A stretch of 64,000 nt of DNA, from the NCBI RefSeq assembly GCF_014196535.1, contig NZ_JACIDU010000017.1:62001-126000 (forward strand). Reading direction: 5' to 3'. The translations under genes were made by a program, and so were the position numbers. This DNA is from Allorhizobium borbori (lineage in GTDB: Bacteria > Pseudomonadota > Alphaproteobacteria > Rhizobiales > Rhizobiaceae). Under the pieces are notes generated by a model. That model did no database searches. It had not been told where the DNA came from and was given only the letters and a program-made list of their open reading frames with translations. This document shows, piece by piece, positions 48,171-57,052 of the stretch (positions within the stretch are counted from its first letter, which is position 1; each line of letters opens with the position of its first letter).

Positions 48171-51100
48171 GTGCTCGGAAGGGTTCTGGTAACGCTGGGC
48201 GGGCTTTTGGCGACAGTGCTGTTTGCGGCACTGCTGGCGCCCTATTTCGTGGACTGGACGAATTTCCGCACGGATTTCGAACTTCAGGCAAGCCGCATCT
48301 TCGGCAAGAAGGTGACGGTTCACGGCAAGGTCGAGGCGCGCATCCTGCCGTTTCCGTCCGTGACCATGAATGATGTGCGTGTCGGGCAGGATATCGACGG
48401 TTCGCCCATCGTGCAGATTGAACGCTTCTCCATGGATGCCGAGCTTGCGCCGTTCCTCTCCGGCGAAGCGCGCATTTTCGACATGCGGATCGACAAGCCC
48501 AAGGCGCGGGTTCGCGTTCTCGCCGACGGGCGGCTGGACTGGATGCGGGGCAGCGCGCCTGCGGTGCCGGCGAAAACCGTGGTTCTGGAAAACGTCAAGA
48601 TCACCGGTGGCAGCATTGAATTCATCGATGCGCAATCGGGCCGCGTGCGGCAGGTCACGGGTCTCGATGCGGCCATGTCCGCCCATTCGCTGGCCGGTCC
48701 CTGGCGCGTGGAAGGCTCTGCCGCCGTCGATGGCGAGAAGGGTCGCTTTACGCTTTCGACCACGGAGCTTGCCGACAAGGCGACCGGGCTCGGGTTGCGC
48801 GCGAAGATCATTCCGCAGGCGCATCCGGTCGAGGTCGAGATGGACGGTGTTTTGACCATCGAGGAGGCCCGTCCGATCTACAAGGGCACCTTTGCCGCAG
48901 CCCTGACCGGCGGTGAGGACAAGCAGCCACAGCCGCGCGTCAAGGGCACCTTCGAGTTGACCAACGAGCGTGTGCGCGTGCCGGAATACAGGCTTGAGAT
49001 CGGTGCCGCCAATTCGCCTTATCAGGTGACGGGCGAGGCGACGCTTGATGTCGGCACCAAACCGGAATTCCTGCTCAAGGCCGAGGGGCAACAGATCGAT
49101 GTCAACGATCTCGGTACGAACGGTCCGACGGCCAAGACGGGCCGCCAGCCGGAAGGCACACTGGAACGGCGGCTTCGGGCGCTGATCTCCGTGGCGTCCG
49201 CCATTCCGGTGCCGCAGGTCGAGGGCAAGGCGACGCTGCGCCTGCCTGCCGTTGTTGCCGGTGATACGACGTTGCGCGACATCCAGCTCGATGTGCGGCC
49301 TTCGGGTACCGGCTGGATTGTTGATCGCGCCGTTGCCGTCTTGCCGGGGCGCACGCAGGTGGAGGCCTCCGGTCGCCTTCGCCTGGTGGATGAGCCGACC
49401 TTTGCCGGTAACCTGCTGGTCGCGTCGGCCCAGCCGACGGGCCTTGCAAACTGGCTGAACGGTGCCGTCGATCCCGCGGTGCGCGGCCTTTCGAAGGCCG
49501 GCTTTTCCGCTGCCGTCAGCCTGTCGGAGACGCTGCAACGCTTCGAGCGGCTGGAACTCGTCGTGGGCGAGAGCCATTTGAAGGGTCGTCTGGAGCACCA
49601 GTCGATGAAGGGGCATACGCCTTCGCTGTCTGCCGATCTGAAGGGCGAGTTGCTTGACCTTGACGAAGGGCGTGCGCTCCTGGCCCTCTTCGGCTCCGGC
49701 GATCTTCTGGCGAACCATGAGATTGCCGCCAAGCTCGATCTGGCCCGTTTCACGGCAGACGGGGTTGACGCGGAAAACGTGGATGCGGTGCTGACGCGGG
49801 CGGATGGCGTGGTCGATATCAACCGGCTGTCCATCGGTAATCTGGCAGGTGCCTCCATCACGCTGCATGGTCAGCCGCTGGCGGGTGTTCTCAGCGGCTC
49901 CGTTCGTGCCAGCGATCCGCAGTCCCTGTTCCGGTTGCTGCGCGAGCGGCTGCCTGCGCATCCTCTGCTGTCGATGCTGGAGCGGAATGCGAACTACTAT
50001 GCCAATCTCGACCTCGCTGTTGAGGCAGGGCCGGTGCCGCGCGATGACAAGGCCGTGCAGGTGCGCGTCAATGGCACGGCGAACGGCTCGCGCATCGGAA
50101 CCGAGCTTCAGTTCGACATGTTCGACAGTCTGGCGCTGCTTGGCGATGCTGCGCCGAAGCTTCGGCTCGATGCGACGCTTGAGAACACCGACACGACGAT
50201 CCTGCTTGGACAGGCCGGCCTTTCGCCCCTGCCTTTGGAGGCGGATGGGGCCGGGCTTCTGGCCGTGACGCTGAAATCGGACGGGCGCAAGCCTGCCGAT
50301 ACATCGGTCAGCTTCTCTACAGACCAGACCCGGTTCCAGATCGATGGCGCCTTCTCGCTCAATGGCGCGGACTTTGCCCAGGGTGAAGGGACGGTGCAGC
50401 TCGAAAGCGAGAATATCGAGCCCTACCTCACCATGAACGGCCTCGTTCCGCCGCAGTTCGGCTTCAGCCTTCCGACGAAGCTGACGGGCAAGGTGTCTGT
50501 TGCAGCAAACCGGATTGGTCTGTCCGGGCTGGAAGGACATGTGGCGGACAATCCCGTTTCCGGGCAGTTGACCCTGTTCACCGGCGATGGGGTGCCGAAG
50601 ATCGATGGCGCCTTGAAGCTTGGGCAGGTCGAAATGCCCTGGCTTGCCGAAGCCATGTTCGGCCCGATTGTCGATCCTGTGTCGGGTGACTTGCCGGATG
50701 CTGCACTCGGCAAGCCGCTGGCCGGTAATTCCGAAATCACGCTGCAACTGTCGGCTGACACGTTTGATCCCGGCCGACTGGGCATTGTGACCGAGGCGAG
50801 CGCTCGTCTTGCCTACCGCTCCGGCACGCTGGAACTTAGCGATGCCAAGGGCAAGTGGCTGGGCGGTACCCTCTCTGGTGGGCGCATGACGCTTGCCAAT
50901 GGTGGGGGCGACGGCATTTTGCGGTTCGGTTTCGACCTGGCGGGCGCGGATGTTGCGGCGCTGGCCTGGAAGCGCGATGGCCGGGCGATTGCCGCAGGGC
51001 GTTTCGACCTGACGCTTTCGGCTGAAAGCACGGCGCCGAACCTTGCCGGCCTGCGTTCCGGCCTTGGCGGATCGGGGATCGCGCGCTTCACGGGGCTTGC

Positions 51101-51788
51101 GGTCGACGGCCTCAATCTCGACGTGATGGGGCCGCTGGTGACGGCCGCTGACATGATGCAGGGAGAGATTACCACGGCCAAGATCGCCCCCATTCTGGAA
51201 ACGCTGGTGGTCAACGGGCGGACAGATCTGGGCGCGGTCTCCCTGCCATTCCAGATCGCCGATGGCGAATTCAGGGCGCAGAGCGTGATGTTTGCTACGC
51301 CCAAGGGCCAGATTTCGGCCGATGGACGGCTGCGGGCCGATACCGGCGTTCTCAACGCCACGCTGGAACTGGCCTTCAATGCCGGCGCGTTCGCCGAAGG
51401 CGGGGCGACGCCGGGTGCGCGGCTGCATTTCGATGGCCCTGTTGCCGCGCCGGCACTCAGTGTGGATGTGTCGGAGAGCGCCAACTTCCTCTCGCTCAGG
51501 GCTTATGAGCGTGAGCGGCGGCGTGTTGAACGCACGCAGGCGAATGTGATGGAAAAGCAGCGGCTGCGGCGTGAAGCAGCCCTCTACAAGTTCCGTGACG
51601 AGGAACGCAAGGCGGAAGCCGCCCGCATTGCCAAGGCGAAGGCCGATGCCGAGGCAAAAGCCCGCGCGGAGGAGGATGCGCGCCGCGCGGCCGAGGAAAT
51701 CGGCAATCCGGTGCCCAGCCAGATGCCGGTGCCGGATCGCGAACGCGTCATCCAGCGGCCCCTGCCGCCAGCCAGCGCCGCACCCTGA
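48171..51788 (+). CDS. AsmA-family protein (bridge-like lipid transfer/envelope biogenesis)
   Basis: A 1205-aa protein with an N-terminal membrane anchor (LGRVLVTLGGLLATVLFAAL) followed by the AsmA opening FVDWTNFRTDFELQASRIFGKKVTVHGKVEARILPFPSVTMNDV. The long middle is beta-rich and repetitive, consistent with a periplasmic beta-groove; an AsmA-like C-terminal region lies near residues 900-1090. The last 110 residues are a highly charged, predicted coiled coil (YERERRRVERTQ and EERKAEAARIAKAK) and a Pro-rich tail. AsmA proteins are implicated in outer-membrane lipid homeostasis. Start is GTG 48171 behind GAGGACGG; no closer ATG fits the signal anchor. Confidence 0.87.
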   Translation: MLGRVLVTLGGLLATVLFAALLAPYFVDWTNFRTDFELQASRIFGKKVTVHGKVEARILPFPSVTMNDVRVGQDIDGSPIVQIERFSMDAELAPFLSGEARIFDMRIDKPKARVRVLADGRLDWMRGSAPAVPAKTVVLENVKITGGSIEFIDAQSGRVRQVTGLDAAMSAHSLAGPWRVEGSAAVDGEKGRFTLSTTELADKATGLGLRAKIIPQAHPVEVEMDGVLTIEEARPIYKGTFAAALTGGEDKQPQPRVKGTFELTNERVRVPEYRLEIGAANSPYQVTGEATLDVGTKPEFLLKAEGQQIDVNDLGTNGPTAKTGRQPEGTLERRLRALISVASAIPVPQVEGKATLRLPAVVAGDTTLRDIQLDVRPSGTGWIVDRAVAVLPGRTQVEASGRLRLVDEPTFAGNLLVASAQPTGLANWLNGAVDPAVRGLSKAGFSAAVSLSETLQRFERLELVVGESHLKGRLEHQSMKGHTPSLSADLKGELLDLDEGRALLALFGSGDLLANHEIAAKLDLARFTADGVDAENVDAVLTRADGVVDINRLSIGNLAGASITLHGQPLAGVLSGSVRASDPQSLFRLLRERLPAHPLLSMLERNANYYANLDLAVEAGPVPRDDKAVQVRVNGTANGSRIGTELQFDMFDSLALLGDAAPKLRLDATLENTDTTILLGQAGLSPLPLEADGAGLLAVTLKSDGRKPADTSVSFSTDQTRFQIDGAFSLNGADFAQGEGTVQLESENIEPYLTMNGLVPPQFGFSLPTKLTGKVSVAANRIGLSGLEGHVADNPVSGQLTLFTGDGVPKIDGALKLGQVEMPWLAEAMFGPIVDPVSGDLPDAALGKPLAGNSEITLQLSADTFDPGRLGIVTEASARLAYRSGTLELSDAKGKWLGGTLSGGRMTLANGGGDGILRFGFDLAGADVAALAWKRDGRAIAAGRFDLTLSAESTAPNLAGLRSGLGGSGIARFTGLAVDGLNLDVMGPLVTAADMMQGEITTAKIAPILETLVVNGRTDLGAVSLPFQIADGEFRAQSVMFATPKGQISADGRLRADTGVLNATLELAFNAGAFAEGGATPGARLHFDGPVAAPALSVDVSESANFLSLRAYERERRRVERTQANVMEKQRLRREAALYKFRDEERKAEAARIAKAKADAEAKARAEEDARRAAEEIGNPVPSQMPVPDRERVIQRPLPPASAAP

Positions 51789-51810
51789 CGGCGGCTCCCG
51801 ATGAAGGCGT

Positions 51811-51827
51811 CCTGATCGCTTCGATCA
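51811..51827. terminator. Hairpin between the convergent AsmA gene and the coiled-coil gene
   Basis: CTGATCG-CTT-CGATCAG (51812-51828 by arm) forms a 7-bp stem that overlaps the stop codon of the minus-strand gene. No U-tract; a termination or 3'-end stability role is inferred from location. Confidence 0.35.
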
Positions 51828-52199
51828 GACCCAGGCGGTGCGGTCGCCGAACGGCGTATCTTCCGAGAAATTCACCGTGCCGATCCGCTCGCTTTCGCCG
51901 GCCAGTTTTTCGCTGGCATAGGAGACGGGCTTCTGGGATTGGCTGGCACTTGCCGAAGGCTTCTCGCTTGCCTGCTTTGCGGCGGCCTGTGCCTTGGCGA
52001 GTTCGGCCTTGAGTTCGGTGATTTCGTCCTCAACCTCCTGCTTTTCCTCATCCGTCTTCGCGGAGGAGAGTTCGGCCTGCTTGGCAGCGATCTGCGACTG
52101 AAGCTCGGCCACCGTGCTGCTGCTATCGGACGACGAGGTGGTGGATGTCGCAGAGGACAGGATGGTGGAGACGCTGGAAACGGATGAGATGTTGGTCAT
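51825..52199 (-). CDS. Ser-rich coiled-coil protein of unknown function
   Basis: The 124-aa product starts MTNISSVSSVSTILSS and has a Ser/Thr-rich N-terminus (about residues 1-30) lacking a signal peptide, then a heptad-rich helix (VAELQSQIAAKQAELSSAK to ITELKAELAKAQAAAKQ, residues 30-75), then a flexible tail ending EDTPFGDRTAWV. It vaguely resembles FlxA-like coiled-coil proteins but I do not claim membership. ATG at 52199 is chosen; the frame extends 19 codons further. Function unknown; a structural or secreted role is possible. Confidence 0.65.
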   Translation of the reverse strand: MTNISSVSSVSTILSSATSTTSSSDSSSTVAELQSQIAAKQAELSSAKTDEEKQEVEDEITELKAELAKAQAAAKQASEKPSASASQSQKPVSYASEKLAGESERIGTVNFSEDTPFGDRTAWV

Positions 52200-52347
52200 G
52201 GAAAGTCTCGCGGACGTTGGAGCGAGCCGCTTCATGCAGCCGGTCCGGGCAATCATTCACCCGATTATGTGGGAATATTTCCCACTTTTCATAGAGGCAC
52301 TCTAGCCCTGATTGGTAAATGAAAGATTGCGGCGGGGGAGGCTGGTT

Positions 52348-52557
52348 TTAACGGGCCTTCAGCCAGTTCAGCACATGGATGCGCAAGGCGGAGGAGAGAT
52401 TGCTTTCGGTCTCGCGGGCGTCATCGATTTCGGCAATGAGGGCGGCAATGGAAATGTGCCGCGCATCTGCGATCGACTTGAGTTCGCTCCAGAAAGCGTC
52501 TTCCAGCGACAGGCTGGTGCGGTGTCCGTGCAGGGTGATCGAGTGTTTGCGGATCAT
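52348..52557 (-). CDS. Ribbon-helix-helix domain protein
   Basis: A 69-aa protein starting MIRKHSITLHGHRTSLSLED, with a beta strand followed by two helices (FWSELKSIADARHISIAALIAEID and LSSALRIHVLNWLKAR). This is the RHH_4-type fold found in small alphaproteobacterial proteins encoded near SspB. DNA binding is possible but unproven. A longer start at 52602 (MSGFSPSNHQ) is in frame. Last gene of the sspB-DUF4169-RHH series on the minus strand. Confidence 0.78.
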   Translation of the reverse strand: MIRKHSITLHGHRTSLSLEDAFWSELKSIADARHISIAALIAEIDDARETESNLSSALRIHVLNWLKAR

Positions 52558-52687
52558 TGCGGGACGTTTCCGTTGGTGGTTCGACGGAGAAAAGCCGCTC
52601 ATGTCACGGGTGAGGGGCTTGGCAAATTGATTCAGCTTTTGCAGCCAAGTGCCTGTTCCGGGATTCATTTCCGGTCAGGGCGGAGTG

Positions 52688-52882
52688 TTATTCCTCGCTA
52701 TCCTTGCCTTCGAGGCGACCGGCATCCAGCTTGCGGCGTTCCTGCTCGTTCAGCGCCTTGGTGAGCTGCTTTTCGGCCTTGGTGCGCCCGAAGCGGATGC
52801 GGTTTTCCTCCGCCTGACGTTCCTTCTCGGTTCGGGCATTCTGCTTGCGGAACTGGCGCAGATTGACGATGTCGGCGCTCAT
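52688..52882 (-). CDS. DUF4169 family protein
   Basis: A 64-aa highly charged protein, MSADIVNLRQFRKQNARTE at the start and KQLTKALNEQERRKLDAGR toward the end, matching the compact DUF4169 pattern (VNLRQxRK...R). Predicted to be one basic helix; function unknown. Lies 51 bp downstream of sspB and 130 bp upstream of the RHH gene on the same strand, a conserved alphaproteobacterial arrangement. Confidence 0.8.
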   Translation of the reverse strand: MSADIVNLRQFRKQNARTEKERQAEENRIRFGRTKAEKQLTKALNEQERRKLDAGRLEGKDSEE

Positions 52883-52933
52883 GCTTGTCTCCGGATGTGC
52901 AAAGGGCGGCTCGGTGCCGCCCTTCCTGTGTGC

Positions 52934-53449
52934 TTACTGCTTCTTGCGGAAGGCATCGAGGGAAACGACAGAGGCTTCCTTCTTCTCGCCTTCCTTGACC
53001 TCGCCTTCCTCGGCCTTTTCGGCGGCAGGCGGCGGCGTGTAGGCGGCGATCTCGGCGAGGTTGTCCTCCTCGTCGGCATCCTCGCCCGTCAGCGGCACGT
53101 CGAACTCAAGCTCGAAATTCACCGAAGGATCGTAGAAGCCGCGAATGGCCGCGAAGGGAACCGTCAGGCGTTCCGGCGTGTCGGAGAAGGACAGGCCAAT
53201 CTCGAACAGCGCATCCGTTACCTTCAGATCCCAGAACTGGTGCTGGATGACGATGGTCATCTGCTCCGGATACTTGGTCTTCAGGTGCTGGGAAATGCGA
53301 ACGCCGGGCGCGCCCGTCAGGAAGGTGATGAAGAAGTGGTGGTCGCCGGGCAGACGGCCCGTGGCGGCGACTTCAGTCAAGACCTTGCGGATGACACCCC
53401 GCAGCGCGTCCTGTGCCAGAATGTCGTAACGGATGTGATCCTGCCCCAT
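52934..53449 (-). CDS. sspB: ClpXP adaptor SspB (alphaproteobacterial type)
   Basis: Dimeric adaptor that delivers ssrA-tagged and some other substrates to ClpXP. The 171-aa protein has the SspB fold (IRYDILAQDALRGVIRKVL, HHFFITFLTGAPGVRIS, LTVPFAAIRGFYDPSVNFELEF), then an acidic flexible linker rich in Glu/Ala, and a C-terminal ClpX-binding tail ASVVSLDAFRKKQ, which matches the XB motif expected at the end of SspB. All functional parts are intact. tmRNA (ssrA) is encoded about 6.4 kb away. Confidence 0.93.
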   Translation of the reverse strand: MGQDHIRYDILAQDALRGVIRKVLTEVAATGRLPGDHHFFITFLTGAPGVRISQHLKTKYPEQMTIVIQHQFWDLKVTDALFEIGLSFSDTPERLTVPFAAIRGFYDPSVNFELEFDVPLTGEDADEEDNLAEIAAYTPPPAAEKAEEGEVKEGEKKEASVVSLDAFRKKQ

Positions 53450-53583
53450 GCGCTCCTGTCTCTCTTCTCGTTAACGGATTGGTGTGCCGCTTATGACATG
53501 GGCGACCGCTTGGGGAAAGCCCGTCGCTTCGCTCAAATCACTTGTACTATTCATACATCCGTCGCGGTTTGATGGAAAGCGCT

Positions 53584-54429
53584 CTATCCAAGTTCGAGCG
53601 TCGTGATGCCCGCTGGTGTTCTTTCCGGCGCTTGCGGGGCCGGGCCACGGACCATGCGGGCCGTCACAAAACCCTTTTCGAAGCCGGATTTTTCCAGAAA
53701 GGCGGAAAAAGCGATATTGGGCTCCGGCACGTCGATATGCAGGATTTGCCCCCCGGCACGGGCCGCGAGTGCCGCGAAAAGCCGTTCGGCACCTGCATCC
53801 CTCTCGGCAAAGAGGGGGCCGATCTTGCAGCCTTCGCGGCATTGGCGAATCGTGCCGTACCCCGTGATCTTCCCGTTTTCGACAAGGGCCAGCGTCGTGC
53901 GTGGCGATGCCGTCCAGCGTTTCAGGAAGGCCGTGCGGCTGGCCGGGAAAAAGCGCCGGTCGAATTGTTCGAGTTCGGGCAACAAGGCGGGGGGCACAGT
54001 GATGACGCCATCGTCCGCGCTATTGCCGGCTGTAAACGGGCCGCTCCAGCGCCAGGTGCGATAGTGCTCGATGAAGCCCGACTTGCGGTAGTTTTCCTGC
54101 TGGGCCGGTACGCCGTCGAGCCCGATGCCGAGACCTTCCAGATGCGCCATGCCGGCGTCCCAGACCTGCTTGCCGTAACCTTTCCCGCGAAAGCGGGGGT
54201 GGCTGATATAGAGGCCGATGAAGCCGAAACCGTTGTCATAGGCGATGGCGGCAATAGCCGCTGCCAGTTTGCCCTCCACGAAACAACCGATGAAGCCTTC
54301 GGGATCGGCGGCATGAAAGGCTTCGGCGTCGGCCAGCCCCGGATTCCAACCCTCGTCGCCGGCCCAGTTTACCAGGGTTTCCAGTTCGACCGGGGTCAGC
54401 GGACGGATCACCGGTGCCGAATCAGTCAT
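53584..54429 (-). CDS. Two-domain GNAT acetyltransferase
   Basis: The 281-aa product carries an N-terminal GNAT domain with the acetyl-CoA loop HPRFRGKGYGKQVW and QQENYRKSGF, and a C-terminal GNAT-like domain (TTLALVENGKITGYGTIRQC, FLEKSGFEKGF) of the kind seen in the Acetyltransf_18/YitH group. ATG at 54429 overlaps the racemase stop by eight bases, so it is the last gene of the ABC/racemase operon. The acetyl acceptor is unknown; an amino compound imported by the transporter is a reasonable guess only. Confidence 0.82.
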   Translation of the reverse strand: MTDSAPVIRPLTPVELETLVNWAGDEGWNPGLADAEAFHAADPEGFIGCFVEGKLAAAIAAIAYDNGFGFIGLYISHPRFRGKGYGKQVWDAGMAHLEGLGIGLDGVPAQQENYRKSGFIEHYRTWRWSGPFTAGNSADDGVITVPPALLPELEQFDRRFFPASRTAFLKRWTASPRTTLALVENGKITGYGTIRQCREGCKIGPLFAERDAGAERLFAALAARAGGQILHIDVPEPNIAFSAFLEKSGFEKGFVTARMVRGPAPQAPERTPAGITTLELG

Positions 54430-55171
54430 GGGAAAGCATCGTCTGCGGTGCGAAACTTTCCAGAAGGCCGGTGTAGGGTTTTCTGACCGGCGTGGCATAA
54501 GGGCCGCGCTTGGCGGTGGAAAGTTTCAACGAGATCAGGGCCTCGGCCTGCTTGACCGCAGCGGCAACGCCATCGACCACCGGCACGCCGAATTCGCGTG
54601 CAAGGTCGGCAGCGAGATCCGCCATGCCGGCGCAGCCCAGCACGATGGCTTCGGCCCTGTCTTCGCTGAGGGCTGCGGAAATTTCCGTTCGCAACCGGTC
54701 TCGCGCGTTGGAGTTCGGATCCTCCAGCGAAAGCACCGGGATGTCCGCTGCCCGTACATTGCAGCGGTCCTTCATGCCGTAGCGCTCCACCAGTGCTTCC
54801 AGCGGAATACGCGAACGTTCCATGGTGGTGACCACGGTGAAGCGGCGGGCGATGAAGGCGGTTACGGCCAGTGCTGCCTCGCAAATGCCGATGACCGGAA
54901 TGTTCGCCATGGCGCGGGCGGCATCGAGGCCGGTATCGTCGAAGCAGGCGATGATGGCGGCCTGGGCGCCGGCCTTTTCGCCCTTGGCAATCTCGAGGAG
55001 GAGGCCCGGAACGGCCAGCGCCTCGTCATAATAACCTTCGATTGAGGCTGGCCCCATGGTGGAGGTGGCCGCGACGATTTCTGTTCCTACGGCTGCCACG
55101 CTCTTGGCGGCGTGGGCGGCGGTTGCCGTCATGGTGGCTGTGGTGTTCGGGTTGACGACGAGGATCTGCAT
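54422..55171 (-). CDS. Aspartate/glutamate (hydantoin) racemase family protein
   Basis: The 249-aa product begins MQILVVNPNTTATMT, the hallmark of the hydantoin racemase/AroM-like branch. Two catalytic Cys positions are visible, in IIACFDDTGLDAAR and in IVLGCAGMADLA, so a cofactor-independent two-base racemase or isomerase is expected. The natural substrate could be a 5-substituted hydantoin, allantoin or an amino acid. ATG at 55171; upstream in-frame residues are low-complexity and not family-like. Nineteen bp downstream of a permease gene and overlapping the GNAT gene, which implies shared metabolism with the imported solute. Confidence 0.86.
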   Translation of the reverse strand: MQILVVNPNTTATMTATAAHAAKSVAAVGTEIVAATSTMGPASIEGYYDEALAVPGLLLEIAKGEKAGAQAAIIACFDDTGLDAARAMANIPVIGICEAALAVTAFIARRFTVVTTMERSRIPLEALVERYGMKDRCNVRAADIPVLSLEDPNSNARDRLRTEISAALSEDRAEAIVLGCAGMADLAADLAREFGVPVVDGVAAAVKQAEALISLKLSTAKRGPYATPVRKPYTGLLESFAPQTMLSHD

Positions 55172-55190
55172 GGGACTTTCAGGACTGCTT

Positions 55191-56009
55191 TCAGCCGCGG
55201 GCACGACGGCGATTGATGGCGATGATGATGCCGAGCGTGCCGGCGATGACGATGAAGGAGAAGAAGGTGGTGACGGCGCCGAGTGCATATAGCACAGGTG
55301 TCGTGACATTGGTCGTCATGCCATAGATTTCAAGCGGCAGGGTGTTGTAGGTGCCGGACGTCATCAGCGTGCGGGCGAACTCGTCATAGGAAAGCGTGAA
55401 GCCGAACAGGCCGACGCCGACAAGGCTCGGCAGGATCATCGGCAGGACAACATTGCTGAAGGTCTGCCAGGCGCTGGCCCCGAGATCGCGGGCGGCTTCC
55501 TCATAGGATGGCGAGAAGCGGTTGAATACCGCGAACATGATCAGCACGCCGAAAGGCAGCGTCCAGGTGAGATGGGCGCCGAAGGCCGAGGAATACCAAG
55601 CCGGCTGGATGCCCACCTGATTGAAGATCACGCCGATGCCGAGCGAAATGATGATCGAGGGCACAACGAGGCTGGCGACGACCAGATAGAACAGCGGCGT
55701 ACCGCCCGGAAACTTGCGGCGAAAGGCAAGACCGGCCAGCAGCGACACGATGACGGTGACGACCATGACCATGAAGCTGAGCGAGAAGGAACGGCGGAAG
55801 GAGCCGCCGAAATCGCCGACTGCCTGCTGTTCGAACAGGTTGTAGAACCAGTGCAGCGAGACGCCGTTGAGCGGAAAGGTGAGGCCGCCATTCGGCCCCT
55901 GAAAGGCGAGAATGAGGATCGCCGACAGGGGGCCGTAAAGGAACAGCACGAAGACGGCGAAGAGGGCGGCGAGGATATAGAATTCCCAGGTGCGCTTTTC
56001 GTGGCTCAT
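55191..56009 (-). CDS. ABC transporter permease (PotC-like)
   Basis: The 272-aa polytopic protein has about six membrane segments and the inner-membrane component EAA loop EEAARDLGASAWQTFSNVVLPMILP that contacts the ATPase. It belongs to the spermidine/putrescine-type class (PotC). It starts three bases after the stop of the partner permease and forms its heterodimer. Confidence 0.9.
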   Translation of the reverse strand: MSHEKRTWEFYILAALFAVFVLFLYGPLSAILILAFQGPNGGLTFPLNGVSLHWFYNLFEQQAVGDFGGSFRRSFSLSFMVMVVTVIVSLLAGLAFRRKFPGGTPLFYLVVASLVVPSIIISLGIGVIFNQVGIQPAWYSSAFGAHLTWTLPFGVLIMFAVFNRFSPSYEEAARDLGASAWQTFSNVVLPMILPSLVGVGLFGFTLSYDEFARTLMTSGTYNTLPLEIYGMTTNVTTPVLYALGAVTTFFSFIVIAGTLGIIIAINRRRARG

Positions 56010-56012
56010 CTT

Positions 56013-56936
56013 TTACAGCTCCTTGCGGATATCGACGATGCGCAGGATGCCCGCGACCATCAGGAGGACGAGGACCAGCAGCACCACGGCATTGGCGGCG
56101 GCGGCGGGATATTGCAGCAGGGACATCTGGTTCTTCATCATCAGCGCGACGGAGGCGCTCTGGCCGCCGGACATGACCTGAACCGTCGAGAAATCGGCCA
56201 TGACGAGGGTGACGACGAAGATGGAGCCGATGGCCATGCCGGGCTTCGACAGCGGGATGATGACGTTGGTGAGGATCTGCCAGCCGGAGGCGCCGGCATC
56301 GCGGGCGGCCTCCACCAGAGCGCGGTCGATGCGCATCATGGTGTTGAAGATCGGCGTGACCATGAACAGCGTGTAGAGATGCACCATGGCGAGCACCACG
56401 GCGAAATCGGAATAGAGCAGCCACTCGATTGGTCGGGCGATGAGACCCATCTCGATGAGCGAGGAGTTGACGAGGCCATTTCGACCGAGCACCGGGATCC
56501 ATGAGATCATGCGGATGATGTTCGAGGTCAGGAACGGCACGGTGCAGACGAGAAACAGCACTGTCTGCATGGCGCTGGTCCGGATGTGGAAGGCCAGGAA
56601 ATAGGCCACCCAGAAGCCGATGAACAATGTCAACGACCAGACGAGGAAGGTGTATTTCAAAGTGTTCAGATAGGTCTTCCACGTCACCCACGAGCCCAGC
56701 GTCTCGGTGTAGTTGAAGGTGACGAAGTCCGGATACATCTGGGCGAAATCGTAATCCCAGAAGCTGACGACCGCGATCATCAGGATGGGCAGTGCCAGGA
56801 ACGCGCCGAGAATGACCGTCAGCGGTGCGGCCTGAAGCCAGGAAATCAACATGGGCGGCAGGCGAAGCGGTGGTTTTTCAGGTGCTTCGACCTGAGCCAC
56901 TTTCGGCGGCGGAACGACCATCGGCATCGTGTGCAT
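56013..56936 (-). CDS. ABC transporter permease (PotB-like)
   Basis: The 307-aa permease has an extended Pro-rich cytoplasmic N-terminus, about six membrane segments and the EAA loop VEAARDAGASGWQILTNVIIPLSKP. PotB-type by order and sequence character. Separated from the upstream binding-protein gene by a 116-bp gap containing strong inverted repeats, and three bases from the downstream permease. Confidence 0.9.
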   Translation of the reverse strand: MHTMPMVVPPPKVAQVEAPEKPPLRLPPMLISWLQAAPLTVILGAFLALPILMIAVVSFWDYDFAQMYPDFVTFNYTETLGSWVTWKTYLNTLKYTFLVWSLTLFIGFWVAYFLAFHIRTSAMQTVLFLVCTVPFLTSNIIRMISWIPVLGRNGLVNSSLIEMGLIARPIEWLLYSDFAVVLAMVHLYTLFMVTPIFNTMMRIDRALVEAARDAGASGWQILTNVIIPLSKPGMAIGSIFVVTLVMADFSTVQVMSGGQSASVALMMKNQMSLLQYPAAAANAVVLLVLVLLMVAGILRIVDIRKEL

Positions 56937-56998
56937 CTCCCTGTCTGGGCTTCGAAAATTGGGCTGCCCCTTGGCCGCCCATCACGGGGCCGGGGAAG

Positions 56999-57042
56999 CC
57001 CCTCCCCATGGCGGGGAGGGGTCGGGGAGGAGAAAACCTCCC
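56999..57042. repeat. GC-rich inverted repeats between the binding-protein and permease genes
   Basis: CCCCTCCCC (56999-57007) and GGGGAGGGG (57013-57021) form a 9-bp perfect stem with a 5-base loop; directly beside it GGGAGG/CCTCCC (57025-57030 and 57037-57042) forms a second stem. On the minus strand they follow the binding-protein stop. They resemble the short palindromic intergenic elements common in rhizobia and can stabilise the upstream mRNA or attenuate downstream transcription, which would give high binding-protein levels. Whether this sequence recurs in the genome cannot be judged here. Confidence 0.5.
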
Positions 57043-57052
57043 GGCATTGTCA

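Noticed and set aside
48084-51428. Minus-strand frame of over 1100 codons opposite the AsmA gene
   Set aside because: Same explanation: low-complexity basic sequence, no motif, while the + strand encodes a protein with a membrane anchor and family signature.
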